Assembly (NCBI GenBank): GCA_043729515.1
Contig: JAYTLK010000157.1
Span: 1-23,082 of the forward strand
Reading direction: 5' to 3'
DNA: 23,082 bases
Source: JANXSS01 sp043729515
GTDB lineage: Bacteria; Pseudomonadota; Gammaproteobacteria; Burkholderiales; Burkholderiaceae_D
Positions 9,181-17,058 of this stretch are shown here, piece by piece. Numbering within the stretch: the stretch's first letter is position 1; each line of letters opens with the position of its first letter. The translations under genes and the position numbers were made by a program. The notes under the pieces are model-generated. The model had not been told where the DNA came from. It saw only the letters and a program-made list of their open reading frames with translations, and did not search any database.

Positions 9181-10490
9181 CAGCTCAGCTCTTCGAGGCG
9201 GATGCGGGTGACCCTGCCGATCACGGTCGGCAGGGCTTCGATCCGGGCAATCGCCGCATCGACATGCTTTTCCTGTGTCTGGTGGGTCAGCATGATGATG
9301 TCGGTCTGCTGCTCGCCTTCCTCCGGCTCCTTTTGCAGCATGGCGTCGATCGAGATGGTGGCGTCGGCCAGGATGCGCGTGACGTCGGCCAGCACGCCGA
9401 GCTTGTCGGCCACATGCATGCGCAGATAATAGCTGGTGGTGATCTCCGACATCGGCAGGATCGGCGTGTTCGTCATTGCGTCCGGCTGGAAGGCCAGGTG
9501 CGGCACCCGGTGTTCCGGGTCGGCGGTGGCCAGACGAGTGATGTCGACCAGATCGGCGATCACGGCCGAGGCAGTCGGCTCGGCGCCGGCGCCCTTGCCG
9601 TAATAGAGCGACGCGCCCACGGCGTCGCCCTGTACCAGCACGGCATTCATGGCGCCCTCGACGTTGGCGATCAGGCGTGACGCGGGGATCAGCGTCGGAT
9701 GCACCCGCAGCTCGATGCCGTGCGGCGTGCGGCGGGTGATCCCGAGCAGCTTGATGCGGTAGCCGAGCTGCTCGGCGAAGCGAATGTCGGTTGCCTGCAG
9801 CTGCGTGATGCCTTCCACGTGGGCTTTATCGAACTGCACCGGAATACCGAAGGCGATGGACGCCATCAGGGTCGCCTTGTGGGCAGCGTCCACGCCCTCG
9901 ATGTCGAAGGTCGGGTCGGCTTCGGCATAGCCCAGGCGCTGCGCGTCCTTCAAGGCGGTGTCGAAATCGAGGCCCTTGTCGCGCATCTCGGACAAGATGA
10001 AATTCGTGGTGCCGTTGATGATGCCGGCCACCCACTGGATGCGGTTGGCCGTCAGGCCCTCGCGCAGCGCCTTGATGATCGGTATGCCACCCGCAACCGC
10101 TGCTTCGAAGGCAATCATGACGCCCTTGTCCTGCGCCGCCTTGAACAGCGCATTGCCGTGGGTGGCCAGCAGCGCCTTGTTGGCGGTCACGACATGCTTG
10201 CCGTTGGCGATCGCCTTCATCACCAGTTCGCGTGCGATGCCGTAGCCGCCGATCAGTTCGATCACGATGTCGATGTCGGGGTTTTCCACCACCAGGTTGG
10301 CGTCGGCGACGACTTCCACCGATTCGCCCACCAGCGCCCTGGCGCGCACGACATCGAGGTCGGCGACCATCACGATCTCGATGCCACGGCCGGCACGGCG
10401 CTTGATTTCTTCCTGATTGCGCTGCAAGACGTTGAATGTACCGGCGCCGACGGTACCGATACCGAGCAGGCCTACTTTGATTGGGTTCAT
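9180..10490 (-). CDS. hom: Homoserine dehydrogenase
   Basis: This NAD(P)-dependent enzyme reduces aspartate semialdehyde to homoserine, the branch point to threonine and methionine. Of its 436 residues, the N-terminus has the Rossmann motif GLLGIGTVGAGTF, the centre has EAAVAGGIPIIKALREG and the homoserine-binding helix region GYAEADPTFDIEGVDAAHK, and the C-terminus is an ACT domain (DKLGVLADVTRILADATISI), the usual site of threonine feedback. The start MNPIKVGLLG (ATG 10490) is preferred over a GTG at 10553, which would add 21 residues not typical of the family; no clear ribosome-binding site is seen. The 151 bases between it and alaA hold an imperfect stem (10586-10605) without a T-tract and no other gene. 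Confidence 0.97.
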   Translation of the reverse strand: MNPIKVGLLGIGTVGAGTFNVLQRNQEEIKRRAGRGIEIVMVADLDVVRARALVGESVEVVADANLVVENPDIDIVIELIGGYGIARELVMKAIANGKHVVTANKALLATHGNALFKAAQDKGVMIAFEAAVAGGIPIIKALREGLTANRIQWVAGIINGTTNFILSEMRDKGLDFDTALKDAQRLGYAEADPTFDIEGVDAAHKATLMASIAFGIPVQFDKAHVEGITQLQATDIRFAEQLGYRIKLLGITRRTPHGIELRVHPTLIPASRLIANVEGAMNAVLVQGDAVGASLYYGKGAGAEPTASAVIADLVDITRLATADPEHRVPHLAFQPDAMTNTPILPMSEITTSYYLRMHVADKLGVLADVTRILADATISIDAMLQKEPEEGEQQTDIIMLTHQTQEKHVDAAIARIEALPTVIGRVTRIRLEELS

Positions 10491-10641
10491 GGGCTTAGTT
10501 TTGATTGACGATCCAGCGATCGGGCGACCGCGGCGCAGTGGGAAATCCGCCACGACTGCCTGCGATGGCCCGTCATGATATCGCAGCGACCCGTTGCCGG
10601 GTTGCGCGACGACACGGCCACCCGCAGGCGCTTGCAGCGAT

Positions 10642-11880
10642 TCAATCCGTGCCGTGCCGCCGCCGATAGCCTTCCAGGAAACGGGCGATGCGACCCATCG
10701 ACTCGGCCAGATCGTCCGTATTCGGCAGGAACACGACCCGAAAGTGGTCCGGCGTCGGGCAGTTGAAGCCGGTACCCTGAACGATCAGCACCCGCTGCTC
10801 GGCCAGCAGCTCATAGGCAAACTGCTGGTCGTCGGTGATCGGATAGATCGTCGCATCGAGCTTGGGGAACATGTACAAGGCAGAACCCGGCTTGACGCAG
10901 GTGACGCCCGGGATATCGGTCAGGAGGCGGTAGGCCATGTCACGTTGGCGTGCCAGCCGTCCGCCCGGCGCGACCAGATCGTCGATGCTCTGATAGCCGC
11001 CCAGCGCGGTCTGGATGGCGAATTGACCCGGCGCATTGGCGCACAGGCGCATCGAGGCCAGGATGTTCAAGCCTTCGATGTAATCCTTGGCATGCCGCTT
11101 TTCGCCGGAGACGATCATCCAGCCGGCGCGGTAGCCGCAGGACCGGTAGTTCTTCGACAAACCATTGAAGGTGATGAACAACACGTCGTCGGCAAGCGAG
11201 GCCAGCGAAGTGTGGACATTGCCGTCGTAGAGCACCTTGTCGTAGATCTCGTCGGCGAAGATGATCAGCTGGTGCGCACGCGCCAGTTCGACGATCTGCT
11301 GCAGCAGCGCCACCGGATACAGTGCACCGGTCGGATTGTTCGGGTTGATGACGACGATGGCGCGCGTGTTCGCATTGATCTTCGCCCGCATGTCGGCAAT
11401 GTCCGGAAACCAACCGGCCTGCTCGTCGCAGACATAATGCACCGGCGCCCCGCCCGACAGGCTGACGGCTGCCGTCCAGAGCGGATAATCCGGCGCCGGC
11501 ACCAGCACTTCGTCGCCGGTGTTCAAGAGCGCATTCATGCTCATGACAATCATTTCCGACGCCCCGTTGCCGAGATAGACATCCTCGATCGTGACGCCGG
11601 CGATCTTCTTCTGCTGGCTGTAATGCATGATCGCCTTGCGCGGCGCGAACATGCCTTTCGAATCGGTGTAGGCCGACGCATTCTGCATGTTGCGGATCAT
11701 GTCCTGCACGATCTCGTCGGGCGCGTCGAAGCCGAAGGCGCCGACGTTGCCGATGTTGAGCTTGATGATCTTGTGGCCCTCTTCCTCCATCTGGCGGGCC
11801 TTTTCCAGCACCGGCCCGCGGATGTCGTAGCACACGTCTGCCAGTTTCCTGGACTTTTGAATCGGTCGCACGGCGTCCAT
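10642..11880 (-). CDS. alaA: Alanine transaminase AlaA (PLP class I aminotransferase)
   Basis: A 412-residue fold-type I aminotransferase of the AlaA/YfbQ type, which makes L-alanine from pyruvate and glutamate. Seen: the near-invariant start KLADVCYDIRGPVLEKARQM, LNIGNVGAFGF, the NPNNPTGALYP motif binding PLP and substrate, FADEIYDKVLYDG, and the PLP lysine in FNGLSKNYRSCGYRAGWM (Lys243). E. coli AlaA has 405 residues. The ATG at 11880 is followed by the family's conserved N-terminus. It opens the minus-strand run toward hom and thrC; linked control of alanine and threonine synthesis is inference. A good sigma70-like promoter lies 65-93 bases upstream. Confidence 0.93.
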   Translation of the reverse strand: MDAVRPIQKSRKLADVCYDIRGPVLEKARQMEEEGHKIIKLNIGNVGAFGFDAPDEIVQDMIRNMQNASAYTDSKGMFAPRKAIMHYSQQKKIAGVTIEDVYLGNGASEMIVMSMNALLNTGDEVLVPAPDYPLWTAAVSLSGGAPVHYVCDEQAGWFPDIADMRAKINANTRAIVVINPNNPTGALYPVALLQQIVELARAHQLIIFADEIYDKVLYDGNVHTSLASLADDVLFITFNGLSKNYRSCGYRAGWMIVSGEKRHAKDYIEGLNILASMRLCANAPGQFAIQTALGGYQSIDDLVAPGGRLARQRDMAYRLLTDIPGVTCVKPGSALYMFPKLDATIYPITDDQQFAYELLAEQRVLIVQGTGFNCPTPDHFRVVFLPNTDDLAESMGRIARFLEGYRRRHGTD

Positions 11881-11944
11881 CCCTGTTGTAGTCGATCAGT
11901 GGCGGCATGGGTTTGGTTGCCATGTTGCACCACAAAGGATGTCC

Positions 11945-11973
11945 ATTCTGCCGAAACCGCCGTTTTTTATCAA
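11945..11973 (-). promoter_or_regulatory. Sigma70-type promoter of alaA
   Basis: On the minus strand, TTGATA (11968-11973) and CAGAAT (11945-11950) are separated by exactly 17 bases, giving five and four matches to the -35 and -10 consensus. Transcription would start near 11938, leaving a leader of roughly 58 bases to the alaA ATG. Confidence 0.55.
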
Positions 11974-12014
11974 TGCAAACCCGGGCGGCCCCGGCTCCCG
12001 CCATCTGGAAACGC

Positions 12015-12020
12015 TACAAT
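12015..12020 (+). promoter_or_regulatory. Possible -10 element for the Mth938-arn run
   Basis: TACAAT (five of six matches to TATAAT) lies 63 bases before the ATG at 12084 on the plus strand, in the divergent region opposite the alaA promoter. No hexamer 16-18 bases upstream resembles TTGACA, so this is a weak call. No PmrA- or PhoP-type direct repeats were seen around it. Confidence 0.3.
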
Positions 12021-12083
12021 GCGGCTTTTCGTGAATTCAATTTTCCCGGCCTGTTCAGGCGCGGGTTCGACGGTGACATCCTC

Positions 12084-12476
12084 ATGAAGCTGCACGCAAA
12101 CGCTACCCAGCAATACCAGACCGTGACCGCCTACGATGACGACGGCGTCGAGATCAATCTGGCCCGTTATCAAGACAGTCTGCTGGTACTGCCGGAAACG
12201 CCGGCGGCGCCCTGGCCGGTTCAGAGCTTTGCCAGCCTCACCGCCGACGATTTCGCCGCCCTCGAAGCGACCCGGCCGGACGTCGTCATCCTCGGCACCG
12301 GCCGCCGGCAGCGCTTCGTGCATCCGAAGCTGACCATTGCCCTGACCGCGCGCCGGATCGGCGTCGAGTGCATGGACAACCCGGCTGCCTGCCGTACCTA
12401 CAACATCCTCATGGCCGAGGGCCGGAAGGTGGCACTGGCGCTGATCTTCGAGCGCGAGGGCCCCGCCGGTGCGTGA
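12084..12476 (+). CDS. Mth938-like domain protein (DUF498/NDUFAF3-type)
   Basis: A 130-residue protein with the Mth938 fold signature: LHANATQQYQTVTAYDDDGV at the start, LARYQDSLLVLPE, then VVILGTGRRQRFVHPKL and GVECMDNPAACRTYNILMAEGRKVALALI. Relatives include mitochondrial NDUFAF3, a complex I assembly factor; the bacterial function is not established. The ATG at 12084 starts at the conserved domain; an upstream start at 11907 would only translate the promoter region. Its last eight bases overlap the start of the ArnT-like gene, so it leads the arn run and is probably cotranscribed with it. I infer no role for it in lipid A modification. Confidence 0.9.
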   Translation: MKLHANATQQYQTVTAYDDDGVEINLARYQDSLLVLPETPAAPWPVQSFASLTADDFAALEATRPDVVILGTGRRQRFVHPKLTIALTARRIGVECMDNPAACRTYNILMAEGRKVALALIFEREGPAGA

Positions 12477-14271
12477 GAATCGTACGGGCAGTGCGGGCAG
12501 TGCGGGTGGCGCGGGCAGCGCCGTCCCGGATGGCCAGCCGATCGGACACGCCGACCGCCAGCCTGGCAAGCCGTCGCATGACGCCCTGCCAGGCTTCGAT
12601 GCTTCGCCTGCCCTGCTCTGGGCCCTCGGTCTTGTCTTCACCCTGATCTGGTTCGCCATGCTCGGCGCGCGCACCCTGGTGCCGACCGACGAGGGCCGTT
12701 ACGCCGAGATGGCGCGTGAAATGCTCGCCACCGGCGACTGGATCACGACCCGCCTGAACGGCATCAAGTATTTCGAAAAGCCGCCGCTGCAGATCTGGAT
12801 GACGGCGCTGGCATTCAAGTTCTTCGGTCTCGGCGAATGGCAAGCGCGGCTCTGGACCGGTTTGTGCGGCTATCTCGGGATCGTCCTGACAGGGGTTGCC
12901 GGCGCCCGGGCATTCGGCCGCAACGCCGGCATTTCCGCGGCAATGATCCTGGCCTCCTGCCTGTTTTGGGCCGCGATGGGTCACATCAACACGCTCGACA
13001 TGGGGTTGGCAGGCGGCATGACGCTGACCCTGGCCGCCATGCTCGTTGCCCAGGGCACGGCGCTCGATGCAACCCGGCGCCGGCGCTGGATGCTGGCCTG
13101 CTGGGCCGGCATGGCGTGGGCAGTGCTCTCCAAGGGCCTGATCGGGCTGGCGCTGCCCGGCGCCGTGCTGATCGTCTACACGCTGGCAGCGCGCGATTGG
13201 AAGATCTGGACGCGATTGCACCTGCTGGCCGGACTCGGGCTGTTTTTCTTGCTCACGGCGCCGTGGTTCATCCTGGTGTCGCTGAAAAATCCGGAATTCG
13301 CGCACTTCTTTTTCATCCACGAACACTTCCAGCGCTTTACCAGCAAGGTGCATCACCGCGAGGGAGCGTGGTATTACTTTTTGCCGATCCTGTTCGCCGG
13401 ACTGCTGCCGTGGCTGGCGGCGAGCGCGCAGAGTCTGTGGGCGGCGCGGCGCCCGGATGCTCGCGACCTGATGCATGGCCGTGACGGAATCGGCAACCCA
13501 TTCCAACCGAAGATGCTGCTGCTCGTATGGAGCATCCTGATCTTCGTATTCTTCAGTGTCTCCGGCTCGAAGCTGCCTTCCTACATCCTGCCGATTTTTC
13601 CGTCGCTGGCCCTGCTGCTGGCCGTCTATCTGCGCCACGCACCACAGCGAACCTGGTGGCTCGTCGGCGGCAGCATCACGGCGCTCGGCGTGATCATGCT
13701 GGCACTGGTGCCGAAGTTGCCGGGCTTCGCAAAATCAGCAGTCGACCTGGCCGATTACCAGGCGTCGCAGCCCTGGGTGGCGGCGGCCGCTGTCATGACT
13801 CTGGCGGGCGCCTTGCCGGTGCTCTGGTGGTGCCGCCAGCAGCGGGCCGACATCGCTTCGCGCGCTACGCTGGCGCTGGCAGTCTCCGGTTTCCTGGCGG
13901 TGCAACTGCTGATGCTGGGCGCCGAGCCACATGGCCGTACCCGCTCCGGCCTAGCGATGGTTCCCGCCATCGCCGCAGAACTGACGCCGCAGACGCCGCT
14001 GTACGCGGTCGGTCTGTATGACCAGACACTGCCGTTCTATCTGCGCCGGACGATGATTTTGGTCGCACATGCCGACGAACTTGAATTCGGCCTGGAACAG
14101 GAACCGACTCTCTGGATGCCGACCATGGCGCCGTTCATCACGGCCTGGAAAAGCGGGCCGAAGGCAGTGGCCGTGACACGGCCCGAGATCTACCGCGAGC
14201 TGCTGGCACAGGGTGTGCCGATGCGGGTGATCACACAGGATGCACGGCGAATTGCGGTGACCAACCGCTGA
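12469..14271 (+). CDS. arnT: ArnT-like lipid A glycosyltransferase (GT-C/GT83 family)
   Basis: A 600-residue inner-membrane protein with about a dozen hydrophobic helices. ArnT transfers 4-amino-4-deoxy-L-arabinose from undecaprenyl phosphate to lipid A on the periplasmic side. The first periplasmic loop carries the family motif TDEGRYAEMAREMLATGDW (Asp74, Glu75) and YFEKPPLQIW (101-110), close to DETRYAEI...YFEKP in known ArnT. Conserved positions later include the SKGLIGLALPG segment and the SGSKLPSYILPIFP helix. The GTG start (12469) overlaps the previous gene by eight bases and gives a Gly/Ser/Ala extension of about 45 residues encoded by a 9-bp tandem repeat; a later start is possible, but no Met appears before residue 64. 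GT-C proteins with other sugar donors look alike; the arn neighbours settle the call. Confidence 0.88.
   Translation: MRENRTGSAGSAGGAGSAVPDGQPIGHADRQPGKPSHDALPGFDASPALLWALGLVFTLIWFAMLGARTLVPTDEGRYAEMAREMLATGDWITTRLNGIKYFEKPPLQIWMTALAFKFFGLGEWQARLWTGLCGYLGIVLTGVAGARAFGRNAGISAAMILASCLFWAAMGHINTLDMGLAGGMTLTLAAMLVAQGTALDATRRRRWMLACWAGMAWAVLSKGLIGLALPGAVLIVYTLAARDWKIWTRLHLLAGLGLFFLLTAPWFILVSLKNPEFAHFFFIHEHFQRFTSKVHHREGAWYYFLPILFAGLLPWLAASAQSLWAARRPDARDLMHGRDGIGNPFQPKMLLLVWSILIFVFFSVSGSKLPSYILPIFPSLALLLAVYLRHAPQRTWWLVGGSITALGVIMLALVPKLPGFAKSAVDLADYQASQPWVAAAAVMTLAGALPVLWWCRQQRADIASRATLALAVSGFLAVQLLMLGAEPHGRTRSGLAMVPAIAAELTPQTPLYAVGLYDQTLPFYLRRTMILVAHADELEFGLEQEPTLWMPTMAPFITAWKSGPKAVAVTRPEIYRELLAQGVPMRVITQDARRIAVTNR
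12485..12520 (+). repeat. Four tandem 9-bp units at the 5' end of the arnT-like gene
   Basis: Units CGGGCAGTG, CGGGCAGTG, CGGGTGGCG and CGGGCAGCG follow one another without gaps: two identical copies and two copies diverged by one to three bases. Being nine bases long, gain or loss of units would lengthen or shorten the Gly-Ser-Ala stretch without breaking the frame. Confidence 0.85.
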
Positions 14272-14394
14272 CGCGCTTCATCGTGGCGGGGCTGATGCAA
14301 ACGACTGCGCAGACGCATCCGTGGCTGCCTGGACCCGACGCCATTCCTGACGCCATCCATCCACACGGCATTGCCATCGATCGGATTTCATCCA

Positions 14395-14766
14395 ATGAAC
14401 ATCAGCACTTTCGGCTTCATCCTGACCGGCATTTTGCTCAACGCCGTTGCGCAGTTGCTGCTCAAGGCCGGCACCAATGCCGTCGGCGCGATTCACCTGA
14501 CGGCGGAAAACTGGCTCGCCACCGGCGTCAAGCTGGCCACGCAGATGCCGATCCTGGGAGGACTCGCCTGCTATGTGTTGTCGGTGATGGTCTGGATCAT
14601 CGGTTTGTCGCGGGTGGATGTGACGATCGCCTATCCGTTGCTGTCGCTGGGATATATCGTCAATGCCATCGGCGCCTGGTATTTTCTCGGGGAAGCAGTG
14701 TCGTTGCAGCGTGTGGCTGCCATCGGCGTCATCCTCCTCGGCGTGGCGCTGCTGACACGCAGCTAG
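14395..14766 (+). CDS. SMR/EamA-type small membrane protein, ArnE/ArnF-like flippase subunit
   Basis: A 123-residue protein with four hydrophobic helices: FILTGILLNAVAQLLLKAG, then ILGGLACYVLSVMVWIIGLS, then a helix with VDVTIAYPLLSLGYIVNAIG, then the final VAAIGVILLGVALLTR. This is the small multidrug resistance fold. In enterobacteria ArnE (111 aa) and ArnF (128 aa) are thought to flip undecaprenyl-phosphate-L-Ara4N across the inner membrane as a pair. Only one such gene is present, so a homodimer or an unlinked partner must be assumed. ATG 14395 is chosen over 14371 because the hydrophobic helix begins soon after it; no clear ribosome-binding site is seen. The 123 bases between arnT and this gene hold nothing else I can support. 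Confidence 0.82.
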   Translation: MNISTFGFILTGILLNAVAQLLLKAGTNAVGAIHLTAENWLATGVKLATQMPILGGLACYVLSVMVWIIGLSRVDVTIAYPLLSLGYIVNAIGAWYFLGEAVSLQRVAAIGVILLGVALLTRS

Positions 14767-14819
14767 GAAGCATCTGGCGGGTTGGCCGGTGAGCGATTTT
14801 GTTTCGACCGCCTGACCCT

Positions 14820-14847
14820 TTTTCAGGTGCACTCTCTATGCGATACT
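14820..14847 (+). promoter_or_regulatory. Weak internal promoter candidate before arnB
   Basis: TTTTCA (14820-14825) and GATACT (14842-14847) are 16 bases apart in the 117-base gap before arnB. The matches are four of six and four of six. It would give arnB-arnD a second promoter apart from the Mth938/arnT leader; judged from sequence only. Confidence 0.25.
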
Positions 14848-14883
14848 GCAGGGTTCCACCGTCCCTACCTCCTCTTCGCGTCC

Positions 14884-16056
14884 ATGAGCCTGCCGCCAAC
14901 TTCCATTCCCCCCGATCCGGCCTCCCAGGCGAACGAGCCGTTCCTGCCATTCGCCCGCCCGGTCATCGACGAAGATACGATCGCCGCCGTCGGCGACGTC
15001 CTGCGTTCCGGCTGGATCACCAGTGGCCCGAAAGTTGCACTGTTCGAGCAACAGCTATCTGCCTGGTGCGGCGGGCGTCCGGTGCGCACGTTCAATTCCG
15101 GCACGTGCACGATGGAAATTGCCCTGCGCATCGCTGGCATCGGTCCGGGCGATGAAGTCATCACCACGCCGATCTCCTGGGTGGCCACCGCCAACGTGAT
15201 CCTGGAAGTCGGCGCCACGCCGGTATTTGCCGACATCGATCCGATTACGCGCAACATCGATCTCGATGCAGTCGAAGCGGCGATCACGCCACGCACGCGG
15301 GCCATCATTCCGGTCTATCTGTCCGGCCTGCCGGTGGACATGGACCGGCTGTATGCGATCGCCGCCAGGCATGACCTGCGGGTGGTGGAAGATGCGGCGC
15401 AGGCGCTCGGCAGCACCTGGCGCGGCAAGCACATCGGTGCGCTGGGCGACTTTGTCTCCTTCAGCTTCCAGGCCAACAAGAACATCACCTCGTCCGAAGG
15501 TGGCTGCCTGGTCCTGAACGACGCCGCCGAAGCGACACTGGCGGAAAAATACCGGCTGCAGGGCGTGGTGCGCAGCGGCCTGGACGGTCTTGAAGTCGAC
15601 GTCCTGGGCGGAAAATTCAACATGACCGACGTCGCCGCCGCCATCGGCATCGGCCAGTTCCGGCATATCGAACGCATCACTGCGCACCGCAAACAGCTGG
15701 CACGGCGCTACTTCGCCGCTTTCGGAGACGGATTCGCCGCCGACAGTGGCGCCCAGCTGCCAGTGGCCGACCATGAAAACAGCAACTGGCACATGTTCCA
15801 GCTGGTGCTGCCGGAACGCCTGCCACGCGCCGAATTCATGGCGCGCATGATCGCGCGTCAGATCGGCATCGGCTACCACTATCCGGCCATCCACTTGCTG
15901 GCGATGTACCGCGCGCGCGGGTTTGCCGCAGGCATGTTCCCGGTGGCCGAACGGGTCGGGCGCCAGATCGTGTCGCTGCCGATGTTCAACACCATGCAAG
16001 AGGCAGACGTGGACCGCACGGTCGCTGCGGTAAAATCCGTCCTGGCATTTACGTAA
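14884..16056 (+). CDS. arnB: UDP-4-amino-4-deoxy-L-arabinose aminotransferase ArnB
   Basis: A 390-residue PLP enzyme of the DegT/DnrJ/EryC1 family that transaminates UDP-4-keto-pentose to UDP-L-Ara4N. The start region FLPFARPVIDEDTIAAVGDV and LRSGWITSGPKVALFE match ArnB closely. The PLP lysine is Lys199 in FSFQANKNITSSEGG (E. coli ArnB has FSFHAIKNIT...). Other family signatures are NSGTCTMEIALRIAGIGPGD, ISWVATANVILEVGATPVFADID, PVYLSGLPVDMDRL and VVEDAAQALGS. ATG 14884 is used; a TTG at 14782 would add 34 unrelated residues. arnC begins seven bases after its stop. Confidence 0.94.
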   Translation: MSLPPTSIPPDPASQANEPFLPFARPVIDEDTIAAVGDVLRSGWITSGPKVALFEQQLSAWCGGRPVRTFNSGTCTMEIALRIAGIGPGDEVITTPISWVATANVILEVGATPVFADIDPITRNIDLDAVEAAITPRTRAIIPVYLSGLPVDMDRLYAIAARHDLRVVEDAAQALGSTWRGKHIGALGDFVSFSFQANKNITSSEGGCLVLNDAAEATLAEKYRLQGVVRSGLDGLEVDVLGGKFNMTDVAAAIGIGQFRHIERITAHRKQLARRYFAAFGDGFAADSGAQLPVADHENSNWHMFQLVLPERLPRAEFMARMIARQIGIGYHYPAIHLLAMYRARGFAAGMFPVAERVGRQIVSLPMFNTMQEADVDRTVAAVKSVLAFT

Positions 16057-16063
16057 GACTTTG

Positions 16064-17053
16064 ATGAAACCAGATCTTTCCGTCGTCATTCCGATCTACA
16101 ACGAAGAAGCCGGTCTCGACAAGCTGTTCGAGCGGCTCTATCCGGCGCTGGACGCGCTCGGTCTTCCTTATGAAATCGTGTTCATCAATGACGGCAGCCG
16201 GGATCGCTCGGCAGCCATGCTCGCCGACCGCTTTCGCCTGCGGCCGGACGTGACCCGGGTCGTGCTTTTCAACGGCAATTATGGCCAGCACATGGCGATC
16301 CTGGCCGGTTTTGCCGAAACCCGCGGCGACATCGTCGTTACCCTCGATGCTGATCTGCAGAATCCTCCGGAGGAAATCGGCAATCTGGTGGCGAAGATGC
16401 GCGAAGGCTACGATTATGTCGGCTCGATCCGCCGCGAGCGCCGGGATTCGGCCTGGCGGACAGTGTCGTCGCGCGCCATGAATCGTTTGCGAGAAAAAAT
16501 TACCCGCATTCAGATGACCGACCAGGGCAACATGCTGCGTGCTTACGGCCGCAACGTCATCGACCTGATCAACCAGTGCAGCGAGGTCAATACCTTCGTG
16601 CCGGCCCTGGCCTATACCTTTGCGCGCAATCCGACCGAGATCGTGGTGGCGCATGAAGAACGTTCGGCCGGGGAATCGAAATATTCCCTCTACAGCCTGA
16701 TCCGGCTGAATTTCGATCTGGTCACCGGCTTTTCGCTGGTGCCGCTGCAATTCTTTTCCTTGCTCGGCATTGCGCTGGCTTTCTTCTCGGCCGCGCTGTT
16801 CGTGGTGCTTCTGGCGCGCCGTTTCCTGTTCGGCGCCGAGGTCGAGGGCGTCTTCACGCTGTTTGCGATCGCTTTTTTCCTGATGGGCGTGATCCTGTTC
16901 GGCATCGGCCTGGTGGGCGAATATGTCGGTCGGATCTATGAGCAGGTGCGGGGTCGGCCGCGCTACGTGGTGCAGACCATCCTGCAGCAGGATCGACCGG
17001 CCGCCGTGGCCGGCATGCATCCGGTGCAGTCGGCACGCTCCCTGGAGCGCTGA
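16064..17053 (+). CDS. arnC: Undecaprenyl-phosphate L-Ara4FN transferase ArnC
   Basis: A 329-residue GT2 glycosyltransferase that loads formylated L-Ara4N onto undecaprenyl phosphate at the inner membrane. The GT-A domain starts LSVVIPIYNEEAGLDKLFER, followed by VFINDGSRDRS, and has the metal-binding DAD motif in VTLDADLQNPPEEI (Asp95, Asp97). TDQGNMLRAY and ERSAGESKYSLYSLIRLNFD are shared with ArnC and its DPM1-like relatives. Two C-terminal helices (about residues 230-260 and 268-295) anchor it. ATG 16064 is preferred to a TTG one codon upstream. Its size (E. coli ArnC 322) and position between arnB and the formyltransferase support the specific name. The next gene starts five bases on. Confidence 0.92.
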   Translation: MKPDLSVVIPIYNEEAGLDKLFERLYPALDALGLPYEIVFINDGSRDRSAAMLADRFRLRPDVTRVVLFNGNYGQHMAILAGFAETRGDIVVTLDADLQNPPEEIGNLVAKMREGYDYVGSIRRERRDSAWRTVSSRAMNRLREKITRIQMTDQGNMLRAYGRNVIDLINQCSEVNTFVPALAYTFARNPTEIVVAHEERSAGESKYSLYSLIRLNFDLVTGFSLVPLQFFSLLGIALAFFSAALFVVLLARRFLFGAEVEGVFTLFAIAFFLMGVILFGIGLVGEYVGRIYEQVRGRPRYVVQTILQQDRPAAVAGMHPVQSARSLER

Positions 17054-17058
17054 ACCGG

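Noticed and set aside
10586..10605. Stem-loop between alaA and hom as a terminator or threonine attenuator
   Set aside because: The stem has a mismatch, no T-run follows on either strand, and no leader peptide rich in Thr or Ile codons is visible before hom.
10594..12087. A 497-codon plus-strand frame opposite alaA
   Set aside because: Antisense to alaA, with no recognisable domain; it reads across the divergent promoter region.
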